In this document: positions 1-7,647 of the stretch, one piece after another
Numbering within the stretch: the first letter of the stretch is position 1
Layout of the letters: each line of letters opens with the position of its first letter
Assembly (NCBI RefSeq): GCF_015291645.1
Contig: NZ_CP030055.1
Location: 3,348,001-3,412,000 of the forward strand
Length of the DNA stretch: 64,000 nt
Source of the DNA: Bradyrhizobium sp. CCBAU 53340
GTDB lineage: Bacteria > Pseudomonadota > Alphaproteobacteria > Rhizobiales > Xanthobacteraceae
Reading direction: 5' to 3'
The notes under the pieces: generated by a model
What the model saw: only the letters and a program-made list of their open reading frames with translations
Database searches by the model: none
Told to the model about the DNA's origin: nothing
Position numbers and translations under genes: made by a program

Positions 1-516
1 CTTGGCGGTGTCAGGCGTCGGCTTGATGCCGCGGATGGATACGCCAAGGATTTCCAGGCCAAGCGCTTCGATGTCGGCGCGCCCTCGCAGACCGCCCGCG
101 ATGATGTCGGCGATGCGGTCGGAGGCTTGCAGTGCATCTTTCAGCGTCAGCTCCTTGATGGCCTGCTGCGCGAGCACCTCGACCGTGCCGAGGATGCGTT
201 CCGGCAGCTTCTCCGGATCGTCGGTCTCATAGGTCTTGCCGTCGGACTTCAGGGTGAAGTTCAGCATCGAGGCCGCCTTCTTCGGCTCGCTGACGCGATA
301 GGTGACGTGGCCCTGCACGGTCAGCGTCTGAAAGTCGCGCGCGATCAATGAGAAGATGAAGGAGGCGTCGCGGCTGCCGACGGGCACGGCGACGAGCGTC
401 GTCACCGGCGCGTAGTACAGCGCGGAGAGGCCGGTGCCCTCCGCGACGACCGCACCGGCGCGGTACTTCATCAGATAGGTGGTGGGCTGGGCCTTGATGA
501 ACCGGATGCCGAACAT
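1..516 (-). CDS. SPFH/Band 7 (slipin-like) protein, C-terminus beyond window edge
   Basis: The reverse strand from ATG 514-516 reads MFGIRFIKAQPTTYLMKYRAG and continues off the left edge, so 172 residues are visible. The pattern of an N-terminal beta-rich Band 7 segment (VVAEGTGLSALYYAP, VPVGSRDASFIF) followed by QTLTVQGHVTYRV and a helical ILGTVEVLAQQAIKELTLKDAL stretch fits the SPFH (stomatin/prohibitin/flotillin/HflK) fold. Such proteins form oligomeric membrane scaffolds. I see no N-terminal hydrophobic anchor, so membrane attachment would be peripheral or lie outside the visible part. A strong AGGAGG lies just upstream of the ATG. The gene diverges from the NrtR-like regulator at 616, and the two operator-like palindromes between them suggest it is that regulator's target. 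Family call firm, exact subfamily not. Confidence 0.8.
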   Translation of the reverse strand, partial: MFGIRFIKAQPTTYLMKYRAGAVVAEGTGLSALYYAPVTTLVAVPVGSRDASFIFSLIARDFQTLTVQGHVTYRVSEPKKAASMLNFTLKSDGKTYETDDPEKLPERILGTVEVLAQQAIKELTLKDALQASDRIADIIAGGLRGRADIEALGLEILGVSIRGIKPTPDTAK

Positions 517-537
517 GGCTTGCCTCCTGCGGCTATA

Positions 538-576
538 AGTTGGCCTGAGCAACTAAGTAAGTTGGACTGTACAACT
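538..576. promoter_or_regulatory. Two tandem AGTTG-N7-CAACT operators (probable NrtR-like sites)
   Basis: AGTTG-N7-CAACT occurs at 538-554 and again at 560-576. Both copies have perfect 5-bp arms, the same 7-bp spacer length and a 22-bp centre-to-centre distance, about two helical turns. They lie between the divergent SPFH gene (start 516) and the Nudix-type regulator (start 616), where a dimeric repressor would control both promoters. Binding by the adjacent regulator is inference. Confidence 0.65.
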
Positions 577-615
577 AACTATGCTACTGTCAAGGCCGAA
601 CAGGGGAGGCTGTCG

Positions 616-1344
616 ATGGCGGGCGAGGTGCGGGCCGAAGGTCTTGGAAAGTCAGGACATCTGGACTTCCCGCGGCCGCTGACCACGGTCGATGTCGTGA
701 TCTTTTCGATTCGCGACGATTGGCTTCAGGTGCTGCTGGTGCAGCGTCCGGCCGGTGAGGGCGAACCGTTTCCGCTCAGCCTGGCACTGCCGGGCGGCTT
801 CGTCGACATCGCCAGGGATCGCGACCTTGCCGCCTGCGCGGCGCGCAAGCTGAAGGAGAAGACCGGGGTCAGCAGCCCCTATCTCGAGCAGCTCGGAAGC
901 TGGGGAAGCGCGTCGCGCGATCCGCGCGGCTGGTCGGCAACCCATGCCTATTTCGCGCTGATCCCGGCAGAGGCAAGCGTGCTGACATCAGATGCGCGGT
1001 GGTGTCCGATTCAAGACGGAAGGCTGAAGGAGAAGCTTGCCTTCGATCACGGCGACATCCTGGCAACCGCGATCCAGCGCCTGCGCAACAAGGTGGAATA
1101 TACGTCGCTGCCGGCTTACCTGATGCCCGCGGAATTCACGTTGCCCGACCTGCAGCGCGTCTACGAGATCGTGCTCGACCGTCCGCTCGAGAAGAGCGCC
1201 TTTCGCACAAGGATCCTGTCGGCCGACATGATCGAGCCGGTCGCAAAGATGCGGCGCGGCCCGAACCGCCCCGCGCAGCTCTATCGCCTGAAGAAAAACA
1301 GCGAGCCGGTGTATTTCGTGCGGACGTTCAATCCGCCGGAGTGA
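616..1344 (+). CDS. NrtR-like Nudix-fold transcriptional regulator
   Basis: This 242-residue protein joins an N-terminal Nudix domain (about residues 20-150; LPGGFVD at 59-64) to a C-terminal winged helix (about 165-235; FTLPDLQRVYEIVLDRPLEK, later NRPAQLYRL). That is the layout of NrtR regulators, which sense ADP-ribose or related NAD metabolites. The catalytic Nudix box is degenerate: the family REUxEE signature reads RKLKEK at 78-82 and the preceding loop is about two residues longer, so hydrolase activity is doubtful. An upstream in-frame start at 520 would put coding sequence across the paired operators. ATG 616 has GGGGAGG about 7 bases upstream and is preferred. It diverges from the SPFH gene, its likely target. 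The effector is not known from the sequence. Confidence 0.82.
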   Translation: MAGEVRAEGLGKSGHLDFPRPLTTVDVVIFSIRDDWLQVLLVQRPAGEGEPFPLSLALPGGFVDIARDRDLAACAARKLKEKTGVSSPYLEQLGSWGSASRDPRGWSATHAYFALIPAEASVLTSDARWCPIQDGRLKEKLAFDHGDILATAIQRLRNKVEYTSLPAYLMPAEFTLPDLQRVYEIVLDRPLEKSAFRTRILSADMIEPVAKMRRGPNRPAQLYRLKKNSEPVYFVRTFNPPE

Positions 1345-1369
1345 TGCTGCGCCGGATGCTCGGCTAGAA

Positions 1370-1412
1370 TAACATCATGTTAGGTTTCTCGCATAACAGG
1401 GTAATTGTGTTA
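1370..1412. promoter_or_regulatory. TAACA/TGTTA palindromes upstream of MFS gene
   Basis: TAACAT-C-ATGTTA (1370-1382) is a perfect 13-bp palindrome, and TAACA-N9-TGTTA (1394-1412) repeats the same half-sites. They lie in the 232-bp gap before the MHS-type transporter and could be operator sites. No regulator gene adjoins on that side, so the binding protein is unknown. Confidence 0.35.
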
Positions 1413-1576
1413 GCCCGGCGAAAGCCTATTATCGCGTCACTCAAGCACCAATCGGCAGTAACGAACGCTAGCGGAAAGTCCGCATAGCGCGTGGAGAATG
1501 CTGCCAGTTTCTTCCAGAAGCCCGCCCACGGGCCGCAAGCAAACCAATTTGCAAACCAATTTGGAGGACTCCCAGG

Positions 1577-2965
1577 ATGACCGGAATCCATCACGTGAGC
1601 CAGTCAAGGAAGGCCGCTGCGAGCGGCTGGATCGGGTCGGCTCTCGAATATTATGACTTCTTCATCTACGCGACCGCCGCCTCGCTGATCTTTCCGCAGA
1701 TCTTCTTTCCGTCGGAGAATCCGACCGTCGCCATCGTCGCATCGCTGGCAACCTATGGGGTCGGCTATGTGGCCCGGCCGATCGGCGCCTTCGTGCTCGG
1801 ACATTGGGGCGACACCCATGGCCGCAAGACCGTTCTCATCGTCTGCATGTTCATGATGGGTCTGTCGACCATGGCGGTGGGCCTCCTGCCGACCTACCAG
1901 CAAGTCGGCATCCTCGCGCCGATCCTGCTGGTCATCCTGCGTCTGATCCAGGGATTTGCCGTTGCCGGTGAGATCTCCGGAGCGAGCTCGATGATCCTGG
2001 AGCACGCGCCGTTCGGTCGGCGCGGCTTCTATGCGAGCTTCGCGCTTCAGGGCGTGCAGGCCGGACAGATTCTCGCGGCCGCCGTGTTCCTGCCGCTGGC
2101 TGCCTATATGCCGACCGACGCCTTCAACAGCTGGGGCTGGCGGATTCCCTTCCTGCTCAGCTTCTTCGTCATCGTCGCTGGCTACATCATCCGCCGCGAA
2201 GTCGACGAAACCCCTGCCTTTGCCCGAGAGGACCAGCGGGGAGAAACGCCGCGCTCGCCCATCGTCCAGGCCATCAAGCTGAGCTGGCCTGACATGCTCA
2301 GGGTCACCTGCATGGCGCTGATGAACGTCATCCCCGTGGTTGCGACCATCTTCGGTGCGGCCTACGCGGTGCAGCCGGCCTATGGCATCGGCTTTGCCAA
2401 GGACGTCTATCTGTGGATCCCGGTCCTCGGAAACATGTTGGCCGTGTTCGTCATTCCCTTCGTCGGCAATCTCTCCGACAAGGTCGGCCGCAAGCCTCCG
2501 ATCGTCGTCGGCGCGCTGCTCTCCGGTCTGCTGGCCTTCGGCTATCTCTATGCCATCAGCATCAAGAACGTGCCGCTGGCGATCCTGCTGTCACTGTTGA
2601 TGTGGGGCGTGGTCTATCAGGGCTACAACGCGATCTTCCCGAGCTTCTATCCGGAGCTGTTTCCGACCCGCACCCGCGTGTCGGCTATGGCGATCTCGCA
2701 GAACATCGGCACCACCATCACCGCGCTGCTCCCCGCGCTGTTTGCGACGGTCGCGCCTCCCGGCTCGGCCAATATCCCCTTGACGGTCGGCGCGATCGCC
2801 TTCGGCATCACCGTCATCGCGGCGCTGGCAGCCGTCACGGCCCGGGAAACCTATCGGATCGGCATCGACGATCTCGGTAATCCCAAGGCCGTTCCGATGC
2901 CGCGGGGCGACTATGAGCGTCAGCGTGCGGAGGCAGCGGGCGGCGCGGCCGCAATTCCGACCTGA
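1577..2965 (+). CDS. MFS transporter, metabolite:H+ symporter (MHS) type
   Basis: The 462-residue protein begins with a short polar segment and then GSALEYYDFFIYATAASLIFP, the first helix typical of the MHS family (ShiA, KgtP, ProP relatives). These import organic acids, betaines or aromatic acids with protons across the inner membrane. Two MFS signature loops are visible: GHWGDTHGRKTVL between helices 2 and 3, and GNLSDKVGRKPP between helices 8 and 9. About 12 hydrophobic segments can be counted. GGAGG precedes the ATG, and a 12-bp tandem duplication (1539-1562) lies immediately before it. The next gene is a BKACE enzyme, so the substrate may be a keto acid or a betaine-like compound. That is inference. 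Confidence 0.85.
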   Translation: MTGIHHVSQSRKAAASGWIGSALEYYDFFIYATAASLIFPQIFFPSENPTVAIVASLATYGVGYVARPIGAFVLGHWGDTHGRKTVLIVCMFMMGLSTMAVGLLPTYQQVGILAPILLVILRLIQGFAVAGEISGASSMILEHAPFGRRGFYASFALQGVQAGQILAAAVFLPLAAYMPTDAFNSWGWRIPFLLSFFVIVAGYIIRREVDETPAFAREDQRGETPRSPIVQAIKLSWPDMLRVTCMALMNVIPVVATIFGAAYAVQPAYGIGFAKDVYLWIPVLGNMLAVFVIPFVGNLSDKVGRKPPIVVGALLSGLLAFGYLYAISIKNVPLAILLSLLMWGVVYQGYNAIFPSFYPELFPTRTRVSAMAISQNIGTTITALLPALFATVAPPGSANIPLTVGAIAFGITVIAALAAVTARETYRIGIDDLGNPKAVPMPRGDYERQRAEAAGGAAAIPT

Positions 2966-2979
2966 CAGACGCGCAAGCA

Positions 2980-3019
2980 AGCCATGCCGTTGCGATCGAT
3001 CGTTTGCGGTGGCATGGCT
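2980..3019. terminator. Hairpin between MFS and BKACE genes
   Basis: AGCCATGCC (2980-2988) and GGCATGGCT (3011-3019) form a perfect 9-bp stem with a 22-nt loop just after the MFS stop codon. No T-run follows, so it may slow or process the transcript rather than end it. Confidence 0.35.
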
Positions 3020-3085
3020 CGATGCGCTACGTGACTGCCTGTTCGAACCCGGTGCGCGTGAGCGCAATCATCATGAGGTTGCCAG

Positions 3086-3913
3086 ATGAACCCCGTCGTC
3101 GTTGCCGTCGCCATCACCGGCTCCGTTCCGCGCAAGAAGGACAATCCGGCGGTGCCGATTCTGCCGTCTGAACAGATCGAGTCGACCCACCAGGCCTTCG
3201 AGGCCGGTGCCACGTTGGCCCACATCCATGTCCGCAACGACGACGAGACGCCGTCCTCCGATCCGGAGCGCTTCGCCCTGGTGCAGGAAGGCATCCGCAA
3301 GCATTGCCCCGGGATGATCGTGCAGTTCTCGACCGGCGGGCGCGGCCGCGACCCCTCGGCGCGCGGATCATCGCTCTACCTGAAGCCGGACATGGCCTCG
3401 CTGTCGACGGGATCGGTGAACTTTCCGACCATCGTCTATGAGAACAGCGCGGCCCTGGTCGAGACTCTCGCCACCGGCATGAAGGCAAATGGCGTTCGTC
3501 CGGAAATCGAGATCTTCGATCTGTCGCATTTGCACGGCGCGCGACGCTTGATCGAGGCGGGGCTGATGGACGCGCGTCCGCACGTGCAATTCGTCATGGG
3601 CGTGAAGAACGCGATGCCGGCCGACGAGCAAGTGCTCGACATCCTGCTGGCAGAACTGAAGCGCCTGATCCCGAAGGCGACCTGGACCGCAGCCGGGATC
3701 GGCCGCCATCAAGCCGAGGTCATGGGCTGGGCCCTGGCGCGCGGCGCCGATGCGGTGCGCACCGGGCTCGAGGACAATATCAGGGTCGACAAGACGCGCC
3801 TTGCCGCCAGCAATGCCGAGCTCGTCCGCATCGCCTGTGAAGCTGTCACGCGCCATGGCCGGCGCGTGGCGACTGCGGCCGAGGCGCGATCCTTGCTCGG
3901 GATTGTGCGGTAG
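3086..3913 (+). CDS. BKACE family beta-keto acid cleavage enzyme (DUF849)
   Basis: The 275-residue protein has the features of the beta-keto acid cleavage enzyme family. Residues 41-50 include the HIH metal site (His46, His48 in AHIHVRND), and the N-terminal AITGSVPRKKDNPAVPILPSEQ matches the family opening. SLSTGSVNFP and EIEIFDLSH provide further barrel-end motifs. BKACE enzymes use zinc to split a beta-keto acid with acetyl-CoA, giving acetoacetate and a new acyl-CoA. Known substrates include 3-keto-5-aminohexanoate and dehydrocarnitine. The substrate here cannot be read from the sequence. The gene lies between two MFS transporters and upstream of a CoA-transferase, which points to a small keto-acid catabolic cluster. 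The ribosome-binding site (GAGG) is weak. Confidence 0.85.
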   Translation: MNPVVVAVAITGSVPRKKDNPAVPILPSEQIESTHQAFEAGATLAHIHVRNDDETPSSDPERFALVQEGIRKHCPGMIVQFSTGGRGRDPSARGSSLYLKPDMASLSTGSVNFPTIVYENSAALVETLATGMKANGVRPEIEIFDLSHLHGARRLIEAGLMDARPHVQFVMGVKNAMPADEQVLDILLAELKRLIPKATWTAAGIGRHQAEVMGWALARGADAVRTGLEDNIRVDKTRLAASNAELVRIACEAVTRHGRRVATAAEARSLLGIVR

Positions 3914-4059
3914 TGACGATCGTCCCACACCTGACGTCTGCCTGACATGCTCCTGGCTGCCTTCTGCCATTCGGCGGCCGGAGTTCCCGCGTGCTGAGTC
4001 TGCGGGTAAGACGAGGCTCACAGGCGTGATCGGCGCCTGCCGGGCAGGCGACGACTTGA

Positions 4060-5265
4060 ATGCGGTTCTTGAAATCTGACAGCAGGCTCATCGGGGTCCT
4101 GCTGGTGCTCGCGATAACCCAGCTCATTGGATGGGGTACGATCGGCCTTCCGGCCGTGGTTGGCCGCGACCTTGGAGCCGATCTAGGCATGAGCCTGCCG
4201 GCGGTGTTCGCGGGCAGCTCGGTTCTCTATGTCACCATGGGCCTGTGCGCGCCCTGGCTCGCCAAGGCCTTTGCGCGGCACGGCGCGCGCAAGGTGATGA
4301 TGGTGGGCACGGTCGTCTCCGCGCCGGGCTACGTCGTTCTGTTTTTCGCGCGCGAGCCGCTGCTCTATTTCGTCGGCTGGGTCATTCTCGGCATGGGCGG
4401 CAGCGCCACCTTGTCGACCGGCGCCTATATCATGCTGAACGAGGTCGCCGGGCGCGGCGCCAAGAATGCCATCGGCGGGCTGATGCTGGTGACAGGGCTC
4501 TCCAGCAGCATCTTCTGGCCGACCACCTCGTTCCTCAGCGATTGGCTCGGCTGGCGCGGGACCTGTCTCGTCTATGCGGCGATGATGCTCGCCATCAACC
4601 TTCCGCTCTATGCGTTTGTCGCGCCGCGCCGCAAAATTGTGACTGACGATCGTGGCGAGGCGGTCAAGGCAGCGCGGCCGCCTGCGATTCCAAGAAGCAC
4701 TTTCGGTCTCGTCGCCTGCGTGATCACGATGAACGCCTTCGTGAACTTCGGCATCAGCGCGATCCTGATCGAGCTGTTGCGTGCGGAGGGGCTTGCGCCC
4801 GCGCAGGCGCTTGCGTTCGGCTCGATGCTGGGCGTGATCCAGGTCAGCGCCCGCGGCCTCGACTTCCTCGGCGGCGGCCGGTGGGACGGCATCACCACCG
4901 GGCTCGTCGCAGGCACGGCATTGCCGGTCGCCATGCTGCTGCTGATGATGAGCGAGGGCGCAACCTGGGCGGTCGCGACCTTCATCCTGCTCTATGGCGC
5001 GGGCAGCGGTGCGATGGCGGTGGCGCGAGCGACCATCCCGCTCGTGTTCTACGACCAGGCCGAATTCGCCAGGGCGATGTCGATGATCGCATTGCCGCTC
5101 AATCTGGCCTCCGCGATCTCGCCACCGTTGCTCGCAGGCCTGCTCACCGAATTCGGCAGCCGCGGCGCGCTTGGGCTCACCTTGGCCTTTTCCTCCGCAA
5201 CGGTGCTGATCCTGGTCCTGCTCGGCCGGCGTCGTCCGCGAGTGGCCGCGGTCGGGGCGGCCTGA
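4060..5265 (+). CDS. MFS transporter
   Basis: This is a 401-residue inner-membrane protein with about 12 hydrophobic segments. It opens IGVLLVLAITQLIGWGTIGLP, and its helix 2-3 loop APWLAKAFARHGARKVMMVG is a recognisable but loose MFS signature. A central cytoplasmic loop (about residues 189-210, APRRKIVTDDRGEAVKAAR) separates the two six-helix halves. It is not closely related to the MHS transporter at 1577 and looks more like the monocarboxylate or oxalate/formate groups. It follows the BKACE gene by 146 bp and precedes the CoA-transferase. Substrate unknown. ATG 4060 is the first start that covers helix 1, but no clear Shine-Dalgarno sequence precedes it. Confidence 0.78.
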   Translation: MRFLKSDSRLIGVLLVLAITQLIGWGTIGLPAVVGRDLGADLGMSLPAVFAGSSVLYVTMGLCAPWLAKAFARHGARKVMMVGTVVSAPGYVVLFFAREPLLYFVGWVILGMGGSATLSTGAYIMLNEVAGRGAKNAIGGLMLVTGLSSSIFWPTTSFLSDWLGWRGTCLVYAAMMLAINLPLYAFVAPRRKIVTDDRGEAVKAARPPAIPRSTFGLVACVITMNAFVNFGISAILIELLRAEGLAPAQALAFGSMLGVIQVSARGLDFLGGGRWDGITTGLVAGTALPVAMLLLMMSEGATWAVATFILLYGAGSGAMAVARATIPLVFYDQAEFARAMSMIALPLNLASAISPPLLAGLLTEFGSRGALGLTLAFSSATVLILVLLGRRRPRVAAVGAA

Positions 5266-5438
5266 GGCGTTATTCGCAGCACGGAATTCGTCGCTTCGGA
5301 CTGCGCCTGTCGCCGGCACAGGGGATGGCCGTATGCCGCCAGTGCAGTGCTCGGGGCATCAAAATGGTGTATCCGCAGGGAGCGTAGCCACGGCTTCTCG
5401 CCGCCGCGCCAAGATCCAGTTCCCCGGAGGAAATCGAC

Positions 5439-6668
5439 ATGTCGGCCCTGCCGCTCTCAGGCATCAAGATCCTTGACCTCACGCGTGTGCTCGCCGGGCC
5501 CTTGTCGGCCCAGATGCTGGGCGATCTCGGCGCCGAGGTGATCAAGATCGAGCGGCCGGGCACCGGCGACGACGCGCGCGCCTTCGGCCCGCCTTATCTG
5601 ACCGATCCAGAGGGCAAGGCGAACAACAACAATTCGTTCTATCTCTGCGCCAACCGCAACAAGAAGTCGGTCACCGTCAACATCGCCAAGCCCGAGGGTC
5701 AGGCGATCATCCGGGAGCTTGCCAAGGACGTCGACGTCTTCATGGAAAACTACAAGGTCGGCGATCTCAAGCGCTACGGCCTCGACTACGAGACCATCAA
5801 GGCGATCAACCCTCGCATCATCTATTGCTCGGTGACCGGCTTCGGTCAGACCGGTCCCTATGCGCCGCGCGCCGGCTATGACGCCATCCTCCAGGCGATG
5901 GGCGGCCTGATGAGCGTCACCGGCCATATCGATGGCGAGCCCGGCGAGGGCCCGATGAAGGTCGGCCCGTCGATCGTCGACTACATGACCGGCATGAATA
6001 CCTCGATCGGGCTGCTCTCGGCGCTGTACCATCGCGACGTCAATGGCGGGCAGGGACAGCATATCGACGTTTGCCTGTTCGACACCGTCATTGCGTCGCT
6101 CTCGCATTGGCTCCAGATCTATCTCGTCAACGGCAAGGTGCCGCCGCGCCGGGGCACCTGGGGCAATGGCGGCATGCCGGCCGGCGTATTCCGCTGCACC
6201 GACGGGGAGCTGATGGTTGTGGTCGGCAATGACGGCCAGTTCCGGAAGACCTGCGCCGTGCTCGGCGAGCCCGAGCTCGCGAGCGATCCGCGCTTCGTCA
6301 AGAACAACGACCGCGTCGTGCACGGCAAGGAGATCATGGCGATCTTCGCCGGCCTGTTCCTGAAGAAGCCGGTGGCCTATTGGCTGGAGAAGCTGGAGGA
6401 GGCCGGCGTGCCGTCGGGCCCGATCAACGATTTCGAGCAGGTGTTCTCCGATCCGCACGTGCAGTCGCGCGGCATGCGGGTGAAGGTTAACCATCCGTTT
6501 CAACCGGATCTGTCGCTGATCCGCAATGCGCTGACCTTCTCAGGGACCCCGATCACCGATTACCGCGCCCCGCCGCTGCTTGGCGAGCACACCCAGGAAG
6601 TGCTCGGCGGCAAGCTCGGCTATGATGCCGGCAAGATCGAGGAGCTGAAGAAGCAGGGGATTATCTAG
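5439..6668 (+). CDS. Class III CoA-transferase (CaiB/BaiF family)
   Basis: The 409-residue protein begins LSGIKILDLTRVLAGPLSAQ and continues GDLGAEVIKIERPGTGDDAR, the CoA-binding start of family III CoA-transferases. The catalytic aspartate that forms the aspartyl-CoA thioester is most likely Asp181 in VGPSIVDYMTG. GFGQTGPYA (134-142) and the late GPINDF and FEQVFSDP motifs also fit. Enzymes of this family move CoA between acids such as succinate, formate, oxalate, carnitine or mesaconate; the specific pair cannot be told here. GGAGG lies 8 bases before the ATG. The gene follows the BKACE and MFS genes on the same strand and may activate the acid those genes import or make. Confidence 0.88.
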   Translation: MSALPLSGIKILDLTRVLAGPLSAQMLGDLGAEVIKIERPGTGDDARAFGPPYLTDPEGKANNNNSFYLCANRNKKSVTVNIAKPEGQAIIRELAKDVDVFMENYKVGDLKRYGLDYETIKAINPRIIYCSVTGFGQTGPYAPRAGYDAILQAMGGLMSVTGHIDGEPGEGPMKVGPSIVDYMTGMNTSIGLLSALYHRDVNGGQGQHIDVCLFDTVIASLSHWLQIYLVNGKVPPRRGTWGNGGMPAGVFRCTDGELMVVVGNDGQFRKTCAVLGEPELASDPRFVKNNDRVVHGKEIMAIFAGLFLKKPVAYWLEKLEEAGVPSGPINDFEQVFSDPHVQSRGMRVKVNHPFQPDLSLIRNALTFSGTPITDYRAPPLLGEHTQEVLGGKLGYDAGKIEELKKQGII

Positions 6669-6884
6669 CCAGGTCTTCGCATCTCCTCGCAAGCGCGGCG
6701 ACCCAGCACAGCCGGAACAGAGCCGTATCGCTGCGCATCAACTGGTGACGGAAGCATGGCGATGGCGCGGCCTTGTGCGGGGCTTGCGCGCAATCCCCAG
6801 ATAATCCCGGTCCGTAGTCGCACAGGCTTCCACTTTCCTTGAGACTCTGATTCGATCCCTCCACTGACTTCGGGAGGGAAATGG

Positions 6885-7100
6885 ATGTCCTACACGATCG
6901 GGTTCCAGGCGAAGGACCAGAAGGCAATTCTGGCGACAGAGGCGGCAACCGCTAACCAGGCTGTTGCCATCATTGCCGCACTGCGGCAAAGCGCCGAAGA
7001 GATCAAGTTCATCCGCTCGCCGCAGGAAGGCGATATGGGCATCGAGATGCTGCTGCTGCTCGCCAAGGAAGAGGCCGAGGAGATGCCGCAGCGGGGCTAG
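6885..7100 (+). CDS. Small protein of unknown function
   Basis: This 71-residue ORF has a good GGGAGG ribosome-binding site upstream of its ATG and ends at a TAG that forms the first base of a palindromic repeat. The protein opens MSYTIGFQAKDQKAIL, then has an alanine-rich helical part and an acidic end (KEEAEEMP). It has no signal peptide, membrane helix or cysteine. Residues 25-50 (NQAVAIIAALRQSAEEIKFIRSP) resemble a short alpha-beta unit, possibly a sensory or dimer-forming module. It stands alone between the CoA-transferase and RidA genes. I do not recognise a named family. Confidence 0.6.
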   Translation: MSYTIGFQAKDQKAILATEAATANQAVAIIAALRQSAEEIKFIRSPQEGDMGIEMLLLLAKEEAEEMPQRG

Positions 7101-7148
7101 AGCATGATCCGGAAAAGTGCGCAGCGGTTTTCCGACAAGATCATGCTC
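7100..7148. repeat. Intergenic palindromic element, GAGCATGATC type
   Basis: GAGCATGATC (7100-7109) pairs with GATCATGCTC (7139-7148). An inner arm CGGAAAA (7110-7116) pairs with TTTTCCG (7128-7134), giving a near-continuous 17-bp stem with an 11-nt loop. I know this as a common dispersed element of Bradyrhizobium-type genomes. A degenerate copy lies at 9803-9869. Confidence 0.8.
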
Positions 7149-7250
7149 AGACGATAAGTCTCCGCAAATTACACTTCGAGCTCCAGCGAAGCATGCCGGC
7201 GGCAGGATGACGTAGCCTGGCACCGGTCTCGCTTGAACCGAAGGTGGCCC

Positions 7251-7643
7251 ATGAAACGCGAAGCGCTCCGCGTCGAACCGATTTCGACCTATCTCGACCG
7301 CTGGAAGGCGCCGGCTTCGCCCGTGACGCGCGCCGGCAACATGATCTTCGTATCCGGCCTGCCTCCGTTTGATCCTGAAACGGGCGAGATCGCGGCCGTG
7401 CCGATCGAGCGTCAGAGCGAATTGGTCATGGAGCAGTTGAAGCTGTGCCTTCACACGGCCGGCGCCTCGCTCGACAACGTGATGAAGTGCAACATTTACT
7501 GCACCTCGGCCAAGCACTTCCCCATCTTCAACGCGATCTATGCGAGCTACTTCCCGGAGCAGCCGCCCGCGCGGATCTTCGTCTGCATTCCCGAATGGAC
7601 CGGGTCTTTCGACATCGAGATCGACTGCATCGCGATGATGTGA
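7251..7643 (+). CDS. RidA/YjgF-family protein
   Basis: The 130-residue protein has the RidA fold signatures: GNMIFVSGLPPFDPETGEIA near residues 27-46, a central QLKLCLHTAGASLDNVMKCNIY, and the C-terminal PPARIFVCIPEW. The arginine there is the residue that holds the substrate carboxylate in imine deaminases. RidA proteins hydrolyse reactive enamine/imine intermediates such as 2-aminoacrylate, but several subfamilies act in specific catabolic routes. A TTG at 7233 would add six residues; ATG 7251 has AAGGTGG upstream and fits the usual length of about 130. The stop lies 4 bp from the end of the convergent TetR gene. Confidence 0.88.
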   Translation: MKREALRVEPISTYLDRWKAPASPVTRAGNMIFVSGLPPFDPETGEIAAVPIERQSELVMEQLKLCLHTAGASLDNVMKCNIYCTSAKHFPIFNAIYASYFPEQPPARIFVCIPEWTGSFDIEIDCIAMM

Positions 7644-7647
7644 GCGA

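Noticed and set aside
520..615. Earlier start for the NrtR-like regulator
   Set aside because: Would place coding sequence across the paired operators and has no suitable ribosome-binding site; ATG 616 has one.
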